From positions 744,001 to 808,000 of the forward strand of contig JALPQD010000247.1 in assembly GCA_023101885.1 (NCBI GenBank): a stretch of DNA of 64,000 nt. Direction: 5' to 3'. Under the pieces are notes generated by a model. That model did no database searches, was not told the origin of the DNA, and saw only the letters and a list, made by a program, of their open reading frames with translations. Source of the DNA: Typhlomys cinereus. Taxonomy: Eukaryota; Chordata; Mammalia; Rodentia; Platacanthomyidae. A program made the translations under genes and the position numbers. Positions 1-10,239 of this stretch are shown piece by piece (the stretch's first letter is position 1; each line of letters starts with the position of its first letter).

Positions 1-630
1 TAATGAAAAATCATCTTTATTCTATCCCTTACTTTGGGTTCTAACATTCCATTACTAACAAATAGGCATAGCGAATAAGAAAGGACTACCTTACATAGTC
101 AGAGGAAGGTTTGATGTGAACTTGTTGTAAGCTGTGAATAATACTTTGAAGTTCAAATCCATATATTGTTCTAAAAAAATTTCTTATTTCTCTAATTCAG
201 TACTATTAGACAAAAAGATTCTGTATCTTTCTTAAAGATACAGTTTGCCATATGAATGTATGTCTGATTGCCACAATGGTAATATTGGTTGTAGCAATTA
301 GCATCTAGAGGATCCTCAATTGAGCATCCTCAGTTGCACAGGACTGCTATTTTCAAAAACAAAGAAATATCATCATTCACATGACAATCTTAACAAAGGT
401 AAAAAGGTTTGTAGCTGATTTCTTTTCTCAACATGGATGTCCCAAAGGGATTTGGGATATTTTCTGATATAAAATTATCCATATGCTTTGGCAAATTAAC
501 AATTATTTCTCATCATTTATGAATAATCAAGGGAAAAGAGAAATTGATTTAGAAATAGATCATTCAGAGCCACGTTTGTCATGGTTCTTTTTTTCAATTG
601 TGTCAAGTAATTGCTATGTTTATCTCCATT
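1..630. other. Unassigned AT-rich DNA
   Basis: No coding region, RNA gene or recognisable repeat. The short open frames here have no family features and look like chance. The last 11 bases (620-630, ttatctccatt) are the left TSD of the adjoining L1 fragment. Confidence 0.6.
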
Positions 631-1277
631 ATATTTTTTCCATTTTATCTATTTTTAGTTACAATCATATTGAGTACTAATCCCTGCTTCTCTCCATTCC
701 ACCTATCTCCCTTTCCCTCATCAATCCATTCCATTCCCTCCTACCCTCCTACCTGGCAGCTCTTATGGACCCCAGGATTCCTTCTGGCTTGTCTACTCTT
801 ATGAGGGCTCAGGCCTCTGTAGCATAGCAAGTTGTCCCTCTTTGAGCCATCCCACTGATAGGGGCATTTCCCTTCACTCATCTAGCTCTAGTCCACCAAG
901 GTTTTCACTGTCTGTTCTTATCCCTGTTTAGTTCCTCACTAGTCTATGAGGGCATGTTGGTATTTCAGTCATTAAGCCGGTCTGGTAAGGACAAGTCTCG
1001 CTGCTGTGAGTTCCTGGATGCAGCATCCTTGCCTTGAATGGAACGTCTTGTCCAAAAGTGGACCTTCCCATCTTTAGGTTCTTACAATACTACCATTCCC
1101 TCTTCTGTGATGCTCCCCAAGCCTTAGGATGACCTAGTTCTGGGTGAGCATTGCTGACTCACTGGTATCTGAATTATGGCTGGCCACAGTTGTCCACTTC
1201 ACTGCTCTTCTACTGGCTAGAATCCATCCTGTCATGATGATTCTTTACCTCTCTTGTAGAAGAAAATTTCTAGGCTG
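631..1277 (-). mobile_element. 5'-truncated L1 3' UTR, older family
   Basis: Antisense copy of the second half of the older L1 3' UTR. Read on the minus strand it matches 23860-24516, 39000-39632 and 18722-19350, including the segment around ccaggaactcacagcagtgag and the terminal purine-rich tract. The T-rich stretch at 631-665 is the poly(A) tail. An 11-bp TSD, ttatctccatt, flanks it at 620-630 and 1278-1288. It is non-coding; the apparent open frames across it are meaningless. Confidence 0.85.
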
Positions 1278-1370
1278 TTATCTCCATTTTATATAATTAA
1301 AAGAAAGAAAACAGTTTCAGGAAAATTAGAAGATTGGTGTAGATTAAAACAACTTTAAATTTCAGAGGTA

Positions 1371-1442
1371 GGTGGGATGAAGGGAAGCAGGGATTAGTGT
1401 TCAATATGCTTTTAAAACTAATAAATAAATAAATTAAAAAAA
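1371..1442 (+). mobile_element. Short L1 3'-end tail, older family
   Basis: About 70 bases matching the last part of the older L1 3' UTR (gggaagcagggattagtg, caatatgctt, then an A/AAAT-rich tail), as at 39590-39632. It is in the opposite orientation to the neighbour at 631-1277, so it is a separate, severely truncated insertion. Confidence 0.6.
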
Positions 1443-1954
1443 TACATCTAGAAATTTGACTCAGACATGCTGTAAATTGACTCAGAATAAAAGAAGATTT
1501 CCAAATCAATGCAATTTCTGCATTACATCCTTATTCCTAATGTAACTTGCAGAAGCAAAACCCTATGCTTGAGGACACATGGAAGCATGCACACTGCATT
1601 GTGGAGTCCATTTTTTCTACTGCAAATTACCAGCTCTGAAAAGTGAAACAGTGGGCAATATTGAAAGCTATGAAATTTATATGATGGTTTATCTACTTAC
1701 AAACTAGCCTACTTCTTTTAACAGGAAGAATGACACAGGGAAATCTAATTCATTTCTTATAGAATTAGATCACAAGTAAAAACAAAATCTTTTTAGAAAA
1801 GGAGAAGGTAGAAGATTATGACCATACTTGGACTATTAGAATGCCCAGGGAATAAAGTGGAGTTGCTTAGAAAGAAGCTATTCCTATGTGAGTGATGGTG
1901 AAAATGAATTTATCAAAGATAAGAAAATTACAATCAAAAGTACCATTTTCAAAA
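1443..1954. other. Unassigned AT-rich DNA
   Basis: No gene, RNA or repeat recognised. Confidence 0.55.
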
Positions 1955-2079
1955 CCAGTGAGCTGGTTCAGTGGGTAAAGTACCTGCTTGCAAACATGGA
2001 GACCTGAGTTTGATCCCTGGAAGCCCACCCACATAGTGTATTTGTTAGTATTAAAGAAGGAAAAACGTTAAAAAAAAAA
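1955..2079 (+). mobile_element. tRNA-derived SINE (ID/B2-type head)
   Basis: The head has the tRNA-like promoter layout: an A-box-like gagctggttcagtgggtaaag and a B-box-like gagtttgatccctgg about 35 bases further on. A short body and an A-run at 2070-2079 follow. It resembles the heads of the SINEs at 7346, 30908 and 61713 (minus). It is diverged, with no clear TSD. Confidence 0.7.
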
Positions 2080-2194
2080 GAGCAGCAGAAGAAAACAGTT
2101 CTTTCCAAAGGGCTCAGTCCCTATTGGGACGTGTTTTCCTCCTAGTATAAGGATAACAACAAAAATTGAAATCATAACTTAAGACTGACTCTTG

Positions 2195-2225
2195 ACCTAG
2201 GGAGATAGTTCACTGGATAAATAGC

Positions 2226-2285
<60 letters not shown>

Positions 2286-2600
2286 TGTGGGTTAGAGTTA
2301 AAATTCCCAGATCCCATATAAAAGCTGAACATAGTGGTGAGACTATATGTAATCCCTATGTACCTGTAGGGATATAAGAGACAAGGCAGAAACCCCCAAA
2401 CTCCATAAAGCTTGTGGGTACAGTCACCCTGGTTTACAGAGCATCAGTGCAGAGACCCAGTCTTAACCAAGGTGAAAAGGGGAGAGACAACACCTGAAGA
2501 TTGTCCTTTACTCCACAGTTGCCCCATGGGATACATGCATCTGCACTCACATACACACTCACATGTATCACACACACACATGCATAATTATACACATGAG
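2195..2600 (+). mobile_element. Composite tRNA-derived SINE (B4/RSINE-like) with internal (CA)n
   Basis: A decayed tRNA-like head (gggagatagttcactggataa) is split by a (CA)27 run. After it come gttaaaattcccagatcccat (B-box region) and a body with atgtaatccct and an aagagacaaggcagaaa segment like B4-class SINEs. It ends in a CA-rich 3' region. Family assignment rests on the order of parts, not on a consensus search. Confidence 0.55.
2228..2281. repeat. (CA)27 microsatellite
   Basis: Uninterrupted CA dinucleotide tract of 54 bases inside the SINE at 2195-2600; likely length-polymorphic. Confidence 0.97.
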
Positions 2601-2645
2601 TGAACTTCAGAAAGTGTGCACCATAGTTTCAGTAATGTTTGAATA

Positions 2646-2657
2646 GTGTGTGTGTGT

Positions 2658-2730
<73 letters not shown>
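2646..2730. repeat. (GT)n(GA)n compound microsatellite
   Basis: Thirteen bases of GT repeat pass into about 70 bases of GA repeat with one interruption (gaaag). The GA part is a polypurine mirror repeat that could adopt triplex (H-DNA) structure. Confidence 0.97.
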
Positions 2731-2731
<1 letters not shown>

Positions 2732-3364
2732 AGAAGACCACCTTGGTGTTATTCCTCAAGAGATGTCCACCTTATATTCAAAGAAAGGAATTCTCATTCA
2801 CTGAGGCTCACTCATTAGGTTAGGGTGACTTTCTAACTTCTCAAGCACAAGTGCATAACACTATGATCTGCTTTTTTATATAGATTTTGAAACAGAATTG
2901 GGTCCTTCACAGTTGCGTGACAAGAACTTTTTAGACTGAGATGTCTCCTCCAACCTCTGTAATGCATAGTTTTTAAAAATTTATCCAAATGTATTTAAGA
3001 TGCATAATCTTTATTATATATGAATTAGTTCTCAAAACAGCAGTTGTACCATGTATTTTTATTTACTTATTTTTTCAATATAACATTATTTTTCATTTAT
3101 TTACAAAAAACTGCGTTTATATCTTTGACATGATACTTTACCACTCATGTCCTTGCACTTGCACCCATCCCATCAATACACCCTTCTCCTACCTTACCCT
3201 TCCTTCATTCATCCTGTTCTGTCTCATCCCCCTTCCTGTCCCTCTGCTTGTGTGAATCCCAGGACTCCCTTTGAGATGTCTATGCTGGTAAGGGAGTCAG
3301 ATTTCTGTTGAACTTTATGTAAGTCTCCAATGGGTAGTCTTAATAATTTTTAAGTAGAGAGGAT

Positions 3365-3415
<51 letters not shown>

Positions 3416-3724
3416 CCTCTTTGAGGTGGATTGTACTAAGAATAGCCTCTACTCTTTGCATACCATTGTAAGAGTAGCAAAAAGAATGTTTCAAAATATC
3501 TTTGTGTGTTAGCAGAAACCAGACCTTATTCAAGTATTCCTGCCTGCATGATACACTCTGAGAGTTTGGGAAAGCATTAAATGATTATTACTCTGAGACC
3601 TGGCCCATTGAATATCTCTAGCTAGTAGGAGAAACTTTGAGTTGTAACAGTTTGGTGTTCCATAAAATGGAAATCTGGTCTGAGCATCAGACAGCAATGA
3701 GCCATATAGAGAGTGCTGACACCC
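2731..3724. other. Unassigned DNA with pyrimidine-rich stretch
   Basis: No gene recognised. 3140-3250 is a pyrimidine-rich stretch (many TCC and CCCTT runs) that could be a decayed antisense L1 3' end, but I cannot align it convincingly. The GA microsatellite at 3369-3412 lies inside. Confidence 0.5.
3369..3412. repeat. (GA)22 microsatellite
   Basis: Pure GA dinucleotide tract of 44 bases. The Ser/Leu-repeat open frame on the minus strand across it is an artefact of the repeat. Confidence 0.97.
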
Positions 3725-3868
3725 CCTGCCCATTTAAAGAAACTCCCAGAGACTTATGATCATGCCCAAGTCCACATGGTGACAGACCTAGAGACATAAG
3801 GGCAGGTCTAGCATTCAGAACTATGTCAGGGATCATACACACTCCTCTACTGCCCAGGTTACTTAACT
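3725..3868 (+). mobile_element. Probable MIR (ancient tRNA-derived SINE)
   Basis: The order of motifs fits the 3' half of MIR as known from mammals: gaaactcccagagactt, then tgcccaagtccacatggtga, then gggcaggtctagcattcaga, then a tcctctactgccc segment. Divergence is high, as expected for MIR. An alternative is chance similarity; a MIR profile search would settle it. Confidence 0.5.
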
Positions 3869-4682
3869 TTCTTTAACTGTTTTCTCACAGCACATAGACC
3901 CTTGAACATAGTCTCTGTATTCTTCTTCATTGTGATTATCTGGTTTCTATATTCACATCCAATAAAATTCCCCTTCAAAAAGGCAGGAGGGCAAAAGTAT
4001 AATATACAGTCATCAGACCCTGGCAGGTTTGTGTGTTTGGGGGAAGGAATACATAAGAGTTCAATTTATAATGACTATTTATATGAAAATTATATGCTAC
4101 AACACACAACAAATTCTGTTCTGAAAGACTCTGCTTTCAGATAATGTCTACTATCATTACTATTGGTTCAGTGCACCGCTCTTCCCCACACTTTCTTTCT
4201 GGCTTAGATAGAACAGGGAGTGACATCTGAGAAATGGGATTGGATGGGGATAATTTCTGTCCATATAGACAGCCTTGAGGTGGGCATCATGTCCACTGAA
4301 AGGCAGGGGGTAATCTCTGTTCAAATAGATAGCTTTGGGGTAGGAGTCATATCCACTGAAGGCTAGTTGCTACTATGGTCTTTTGTAAAGTTTTTATTTG
4401 CCTTTAAGTGTTGCATACATGAATTTCATGAATTTTTGACACTTTCATTCCCCAATAAATTAATAAGAAACCATCTTCACACTTTACTTTCTATAGCAAC
4501 GTTTTTCCTTCCCATCCTCATTTTTAAACTCCACGAATGTGGCTGTTATAATCATACCACTAGAGCTCCTTGAAACAAATTTTTTAGCTTTCTATCTGAC
4601 TACACAATTGAATAAAATAAATATAGTCTACACTTACCTCATGTTCCCAGTACCTTATTGTTAGCGTTCTCATTGCCATTCT
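3869..4682. other. Unassigned AT-rich DNA
   Basis: Contains two imperfect copies of a short unit around 4248-4300 and 4309-4360 (each with a phrase like taatctctgttcaaatag and a gggg-tggg-tcat segment). No gene or known repeat recognised. Confidence 0.5.
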
Positions 4683-4796
4683 TATTTTGTATGACAGGTT
4701 TTCACATAACCCAGTGTAGTCTTGAACTCCTGACCTTCTAACCTCCAACTTCCAAGTTCTTGGGTTATAAATACTTGCCACCACACTCAACTTTAT
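4683..4796 (-). mobile_element. B1 (7SL-derived) SINE, antisense
   Basis: Reading the minus strand gives the B1 order: a degenerate B1 start, tataacccaagaacttggaa, then gtcaggagttcaagac(tacac)tgggttatgtgaaaacctgtc. That is the Pol III B-box region and the central body. B1 is rodent-specific, which supports a rodent host. It is old and diverged. Confidence 0.75.
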
Positions 4797-5227
4797 TCCT
4801 GTTTTTTAGTTCCTCATTCCAAAAATGTGGATATTCTCAGTGTTTAACCCCATTCTCTCTTTTCTTTTCTACACATTAACCTCTGATCTCATCCATTTCC
4901 ATTTATTTGAATTATTCTTACTTACCAGTGCTTTTCAAATTCGTTTCTGACACACTGACCCCATTCTAGTCCTCCAGACACATTTTGCAATAATTTCTGC
5001 CTAGAAAGTAGCCTAATTGGACTGCCATAAAGTTACACAAATAGCATATTTGGGGATGTTCCTGGAGTTTACTGGAAATTATTTCAAGTAACATTAAATC
5101 ATTACTGTGCAAAATAGACACAAATATAAGATGGAGTGTTCTTGTTTATAACCATGTCAGCTGAAGAACAACTCAAAGAAAAATTACCAGAGAATGATAG
5201 ATTTTTAAGAACTGATATCTTGCTGCT
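4797..5227. other. Unassigned AT-rich DNA
   Basis: No gene, RNA or repeat recognised. Confidence 0.5.
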
Positions 5228-5244
5228 AAGAGGTTATGACTCTC

Positions 5245-5884
5245 TGTATGTCAGCAGGATGGAGTGAAGGGCATTGCAGGAGCAGCAAAACTGCAAAAGA
5301 AAATCAACAAACCACAATCCAGAACTTCAGAGACTCTATATCAATCACATAGAACTAGGTCAGCCTAATCTCTCCCCATCCTGGAGCTCAGGGACATTTG
5401 CGGAAGAGGGGGCGGTAAGATTGTAAGAGCAAAAGGATGGGAGGAACAACGATGTGCAAGATTCTTAACAATAGTTGGGGCCAAAGCAATCATAATGGGA
5501 CTTTGCATGCCCTGCGCAATGTCCAGCGCACTGTTGCCCTCATAAAGTCTAGGATCTGTTAAGGGCACCGAGATCCCTGGACGCAAGGGATTGACAGCTA
5601 CAGTAGTGCTTCTATGCTTAAGGGGAACAAGAGAAAGGGCTTATGGAAATGCCACTGGGTCCTTATATGTCATCGGAGAGGAGGAGCCAGTGGAGAGTCA
5701 GGCGTACACAATAAAGGACTCTCTGGGAATTGGGGGGGAGGCACTGGGGGATGGGGAGGGAGAGGAGGGGGAGAAGGGGGTTGGGGGGGAAGGGGGGAGG
5801 GAGGGAACTGGTAAAAAAATTTTAAAATGTATAATTACATTTTTAATAAAAAAAATTTTAAAAAGGAAAAAAACAAGAAAAAAA
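5245..5884 (+). mobile_element. 5'-truncated L1 3' UTR insertion, young family
   Basis: Matches the + L1 3' UTR from its mid part (cf. 16990-17620), through the segment ccccatcctggagctcaggg, to the G-rich polypurine tract (5730-5812) and an A-rich tail. A TSD of 16-17 bases, aagaggttatgactctc, flanks it at 5228-5244 and 5885-5901. The target junction ct/aaga resembles the L1 endonuclease site TT/AAAA. The Gly/Glu-rich open frames over the polypurine tract are not genes. Confidence 0.95.
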
Positions 5885-6128
5885 AAGAGGTTATGACTCT
5901 CATCTTCTTAGAGAATGATTATATTTTAATCAAAATACAATTCACCATTTTTCCTTCTTAATTCCCTCTGCTGTTAAGTTTATTCAAAATATTTTTATAA
6001 TAAAGGGAAATGTACTTCATATTTCTTTTCCTTAAAACTCAAAACATAATTACATAGTCCATTAGTTTTCTTATTTGTTCTTTCATTTGACTTTCCTAAA
6101 TCTAATTCCAACATTTCCGTATAAGGAC

Positions 6129-6466
6129 TTTTTTTGTGAAAGCACTCCTGTGTGTTTGTGTGCATGTGTGTGTGCCTGTGTGAGTGTGTGAGTGTGTGTC
6201 TGTGTCTGAGGGCACTGTATGTGCATATCAGAGGACACTGTATGTGCCTGAGGAGGACCAAGGGTGACTTCTTCAATCATCATGTGGATTGATTCCACCT
6301 CCATTTTGTTCTGTTCTGGGGTTTTTCCAGGCTCTGCCTTCCAGAGACAGAAGTACAGGCCACAGTCATTTTTGCCTGTCAGTTTTTTTTGTTGGTATCA
6401 GTGATCCAAACTCAAGTTTTCTTGCTTGAAAAGGAGAGTGTTAACACCTGAGTCATCTCTCCAGTC
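6129..6466 (-). mobile_element. tRNA-derived SINE with (TG)-rich tail, antisense
   Basis: Same SINE family as 32581-32870 and 61713-62010. On the minus strand it starts ggactggagagatgactcagg (A-box region), runs through a B-box-like segment to a body with ggctctgcc on the window strand, and ends in a CA/A-rich tail (window 6129-6215, TG-rich). It has a local duplication of the agggcactgtatgtgc unit at 6208-6245. A possible but weak TSD (gtataaggactt / atataagcattc) means the borders are approximate. Confidence 0.75.
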
Positions 6467-6949
6467 CCATATAAGCATTCTTCTTTCTAAACTTTGCTTG
6501 TAGCACTTGTACATTTAGTACAAAAGTAAATCAGCTCAGTGAAGTAGGGATTCTATGGTCTATTATTTGCAATGAACTTGCTTTTTGATGAAAGTTGATA
6601 AATCAGAAAAAAGAAATTGAGTGAAAAAGTACACTTGCCAAGTACTCCATATTCTTAAATGTTATTCCTTAATGATAATGCTCAAAGATGTATATTATTT
6701 CTAACATGCAAGATGAAATCTAACAGAATTAACCAAGGACGTCACCTCTGATAGGAAAGTACTCAATTACTAAGCAATACCTCAACCCAGATTGCTTTTC
6801 AATAATAGGTACCACAGCTCCATGTAACAGAGGTCCAAAGGGTATCAGCTAGTAACATTCCTTACTCATGCAGGGAAATGGACACTATGACAATCCCATT
6901 GAAGATGATATTAAATGACAACTTTAAGCCTAGAAGATGAGCCTCTGAT
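6467..6949. other. Unassigned AT-rich DNA
   Basis: No gene or repeat recognised; it may include the diverged 5' part of the LTR-like repeat that follows. Confidence 0.45.
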
Positions 6950-7285
6950 CATGCCTGTGACACATACCATTGATTAAGATTGACCTCTGAAAGTTATCTG
7001 TAAGGTATCTTAATCACATGAACTGATGTGGAAAAGTTCATCTTAATTGATAATTATGCAGGGGATCCTGGGTAGTATAAAGTGGAAAAAGCAAACCGAG
7101 CACTATCTTGTATTCACCTTTCTCTGCTTTCCAGGTGTGGATAGACATGACTAGCTGCTTCAAGTTCCTGTTGCCTTAACTTCCCAGCCATGATAGACTG
7201 TACCTAGGACTATAAGTAAAAATAATCTCTTTGTTCCTTAAATAGCTTTTGTCAAAATATGTTATCACAGTGACAAGAAAGCTGA
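6950..7285 (+). mobile_element. Diverged LTR-like rodent repeat, 3' part
   Basis: Contains gggtagtataaagtggaaaaagc, ccatgatagactgtaccta and the end segment taatctctttgttccttaaatagctttt. The end segment corresponds, on the opposite strand, to the agaataaaccccttgttccc region of the repeats at 58041-58474, 58982-59402 and 27066-27505. The aataaa-type signal near the 3' end and the recurrence suggest an old rodent LTR or medium-reiterated repeat. I cannot name the family. Confidence 0.45.
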
Positions 7286-7345
7286 GATGCATTTTAAAAC
7301 AAAAAGGAACTAAGGCATATACACCTGGAAATAAGCAAACACTGG

Positions 7346-7540
7346 AACATATTTAGAGACAGATGAGATATCTCTGCATGTGAGGCACCTGCTCCCAAAA
7401 TTGGCAACCAGAATTTGATCCGCAGAAGCCCACATTGTGGAAAGAGAGGACTAATTTCTGCAATTTATCATCTAACCTCCACCCAAGTCCTATAGCATAT
7501 ATCATTCTCTCTCTCTCTTTCTCTTACTCAAATAAATACA
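7346..7540 (+). mobile_element. tRNA-derived SINE (B2-like) with CT-rich 3' region
   Basis: Decayed head (agatgagatatctctgcatgtgag), B-box-like gaatttgatccgcagaagcccac, body, then a (CT)n-rich segment (tctctctctctc) and an aataaata tail. The same architecture is seen at 19478-19613 and 44710-44962, so the three are probably one family. Confidence 0.65.
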
Positions 7541-10084
7541 TATTTTAATTATAATACTAGAGAATATGTTGATGTTGTTGGTGTTGTGAAACATACCTGT
7601 GATGTCAGCATTGGACAATATGAAGCAGAATGATCAAGGTCAGAATGAGTAAAGAGTGAGACTTTTCCTATTAGAAATGAAGGGGGAAAAGTTTGAATGG
7701 ATTACTGGTATTCCAGCATTTTTCACAGAGAAAATACAAGTGTCTTATTATAATAACTTTAAACCCTCTAGAATAAACTTTAAAAGGAATTATACTATGA
7801 ATTAATTAATCATCCTTTTGACATCCTTTTGACTGGAATATGAAGGCCTTCTTTGCTGCAATGGACACATGGCCAAATAAGTCTTAGTTTATTGTAAAAA
7901 CAGTAAGGAAAAAAACTCAAATCATGAAAAAAACTATGTTGTATATTCATCATGCTTGTGTGATTGAGAAACCTGTGGAGCAGAGTATGAGGATTTTGAC
8001 AATTCATGTAGATTTATGATTTTGCTATAATAAGTCCCCTGATAGGCTCTCCATCACAATGGCGATCAAGATGAAAAGCTAAACAGGAGGAAGAGAGAGA
8101 AAAACAAATTTAGATGGGCTAACAGGCTAAAAACATATTTCCCAAAGTATCCTAATATTTTCTAAGCTATATTGACAAATAGAGTTACAATAACTGAATT
8201 TGAGAAATAAAGGTTATCTATTTTGTTAGGTATCATGTAATATGTTTTCCATGAATTAACATCATTTAGGTTTACATAAATAATATATTACTTATATAGA
8301 TAAGTATATATAAGTATATTAAGTAAAGTTAATATAATCATCCTCATTTTCCAAATTGGCTAACTAAGGCTCTGATTATATGTGAAATCCCACCATAGCC
8401 AAGGAAGAGCATTAGAAAGTTGGAAAAAAGATCCAAGTCACTGAGAAAGCATCCAAATACCTTGGTAGTTTTATGAAAAAGTTGTCTTCAGAATGGTCAC
8501 AATTTTAAAGCTGGATTGACTCAACATATTAATTGTTTTCATGAATTCTTCTTATTAGAAATGTACATAATTGTATTTCAGGGTTCATTTTCCTTACATG
8601 AACTAGTTTGTGGGTGTGGCACATGCAGCATCTTTTCTGTCTTATTGTTTTTGCTTCTGTAACATACAGAGCTACAGAGACATCTAATGACAATACCATA
8701 TATGCAGTCACTCAAACAACAGTAATTCTTATAATCCTTCTAGCATTCTCCTTTAAGTAGTATAGAACAATTTCCCAAGAAACATTAAATCTACATCCCC
8801 TTTACTATCACTCTTATAAGTTATTTTCTCCATAAAGCTTTCTTTATACATGATAATAGAGGAAATAATCATTTTAATTTTAGTTTAGAGAGAGAGAAAA
8901 AGAAAAAGAGAAAGAGATCCTCAACAACATCTTTTATTTTCTGCTTTGTATTCCCAAGCTTAATTGGGATATGAGGGAAATTCTCTAATATATTTATCTA
9001 TTAAAGTAAAATCATCTTTTCCTGAAAATAATATTCTTAGATTGAAGAAAAACATACACATGGTTTAATTCTTCATTGCAATTAAAGGAAATAATTATTG
9101 ATAAATATTTGTTATATAACATGATTTATAATTATTCAGCAGCATAATTCTCAGCACCTTAGGACTAAATATTTCTGAATTCCCAAATTTCATGATTTAA
9201 GTTGTTAGCATATGATAAATATTTCCAGATTTTTTGTTAGCAGAATTGCTACAAAATATTTATCAGGTGATTATCTTGCTCTTTAGTGCTGTCTGTAGAA
9301 TTAAATATGCATATTAGCATGCATATATCACTTAATGTATGCATGTTAGGATGCATGTATCACTTAAATCATGCATAAGCACCATTTGTGATTGGGTGGC
9401 TTTTATCACCACTAGCACCATCACTACCCTCATAATAAATTCAATCATTTTTACATCATTTTCCTGGATAAGAAACAGAAAAATAAGGGGATAAGGATTT
9501 AAACATAGAATGTCCAGAGCACATATAATGATTTGGATTCAATCCTCAGTACTTGACTGTGGCAGCAAGGGATGAAGAAGTGCATGAAGGAGAGAGAAGG
9601 AGAAGCATTTATTTTCATGAATAGCTATCACTACATTGTCCCAGTGAGCAATATTCAGTAGGTAAAATTGTCTTTAAAAACACATGGATTCCAGGATATT
9701 TAATTGAAACACTATCAATTTAATAGAATCTACACTATAGTCCTTCAAGCAATTGGTGACCTATAAACAGTTATGTATGATGACTATACCACTGTAACTA
9801 ATGTCAAGTGTTTTCATTTCAATTACTCAAAAACTATGCATTATAACCCCAGTCACTATAAATTCCCTTTATTCTTGCTGGTTTTGTAATAACAATAACT
9901 GTCTGATAACTTATTTATAGCATTATCCAAGTTCATGTACTTCCATTTCTTTCCATGCTTCTAAAAATTGTGGCATGAGACACATATCATTCTAATTGCT
10001 TCTTCAAAAAAGGATTTCATACTGTTCTCTACATTTTAATGACAGACTGTACTCTCATCTTAGTCATCAATAACTTTGACGGGT
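7541..10084. other. Long unassigned AT-rich stretch
   Basis: About 2.5 kb with no recognisable gene, RNA or transposon. It contains TATA-rich runs near 8276-8335, a purine stretch at 8888-8917, a 32-bp tandem repeat at 9307-9376 and possibly a decayed SINE head near 9520-9560. Short open frames on both strands have no family features. Confidence 0.55.
9307..9376. repeat. 32-bp tandem repeat, 2.2 copies
   Basis: Units begin atgcat at 9307, 9339 and 9371, an exact 32-base period. Units 1 and 2 share atgcat-ttag-atgcat-tatcacttaa with few differences. The palindromes atgcat and agcatgcat recur within it. Confidence 0.8.
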
Positions 10085-10235
10085 GGTATGTGTAATTGTG
10101 TAGATGGTGCCTACGGTTTCACAAATGAGCTATATCTTCATCCCTCTTGTTCATTTATCGTGAGACAGGTCCTGTTAGGTTGTGAAGGCTGACCTTGAAT
10201 TCATGCTGAATCCAGACAGGTTATGAATTTGTAAT
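10085..10235 (-). mobile_element. Possible B1-type SINE, antisense, very diverged
   Basis: The stretch gagacaggtcctgttaggttgtgaaggctgaccttgaattcatg has the antisense B1 order (gagacaggg-tct, then gctggccttgaactcatg). The rest is not clear. Low-confidence family call. Confidence 0.4.
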
Positions 10236-10239
10236 ATTT

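Noticed and set aside
5591..5896. Gly/Glu-rich open frames (also 17253-17579, 33987-34262, 41409-41735, 49494-49874, 51450-51772)
   Set aside because: They are translations of the L1 3' UTR and its polypurine tract, repeated wherever an L1 3' end lies; not genes.
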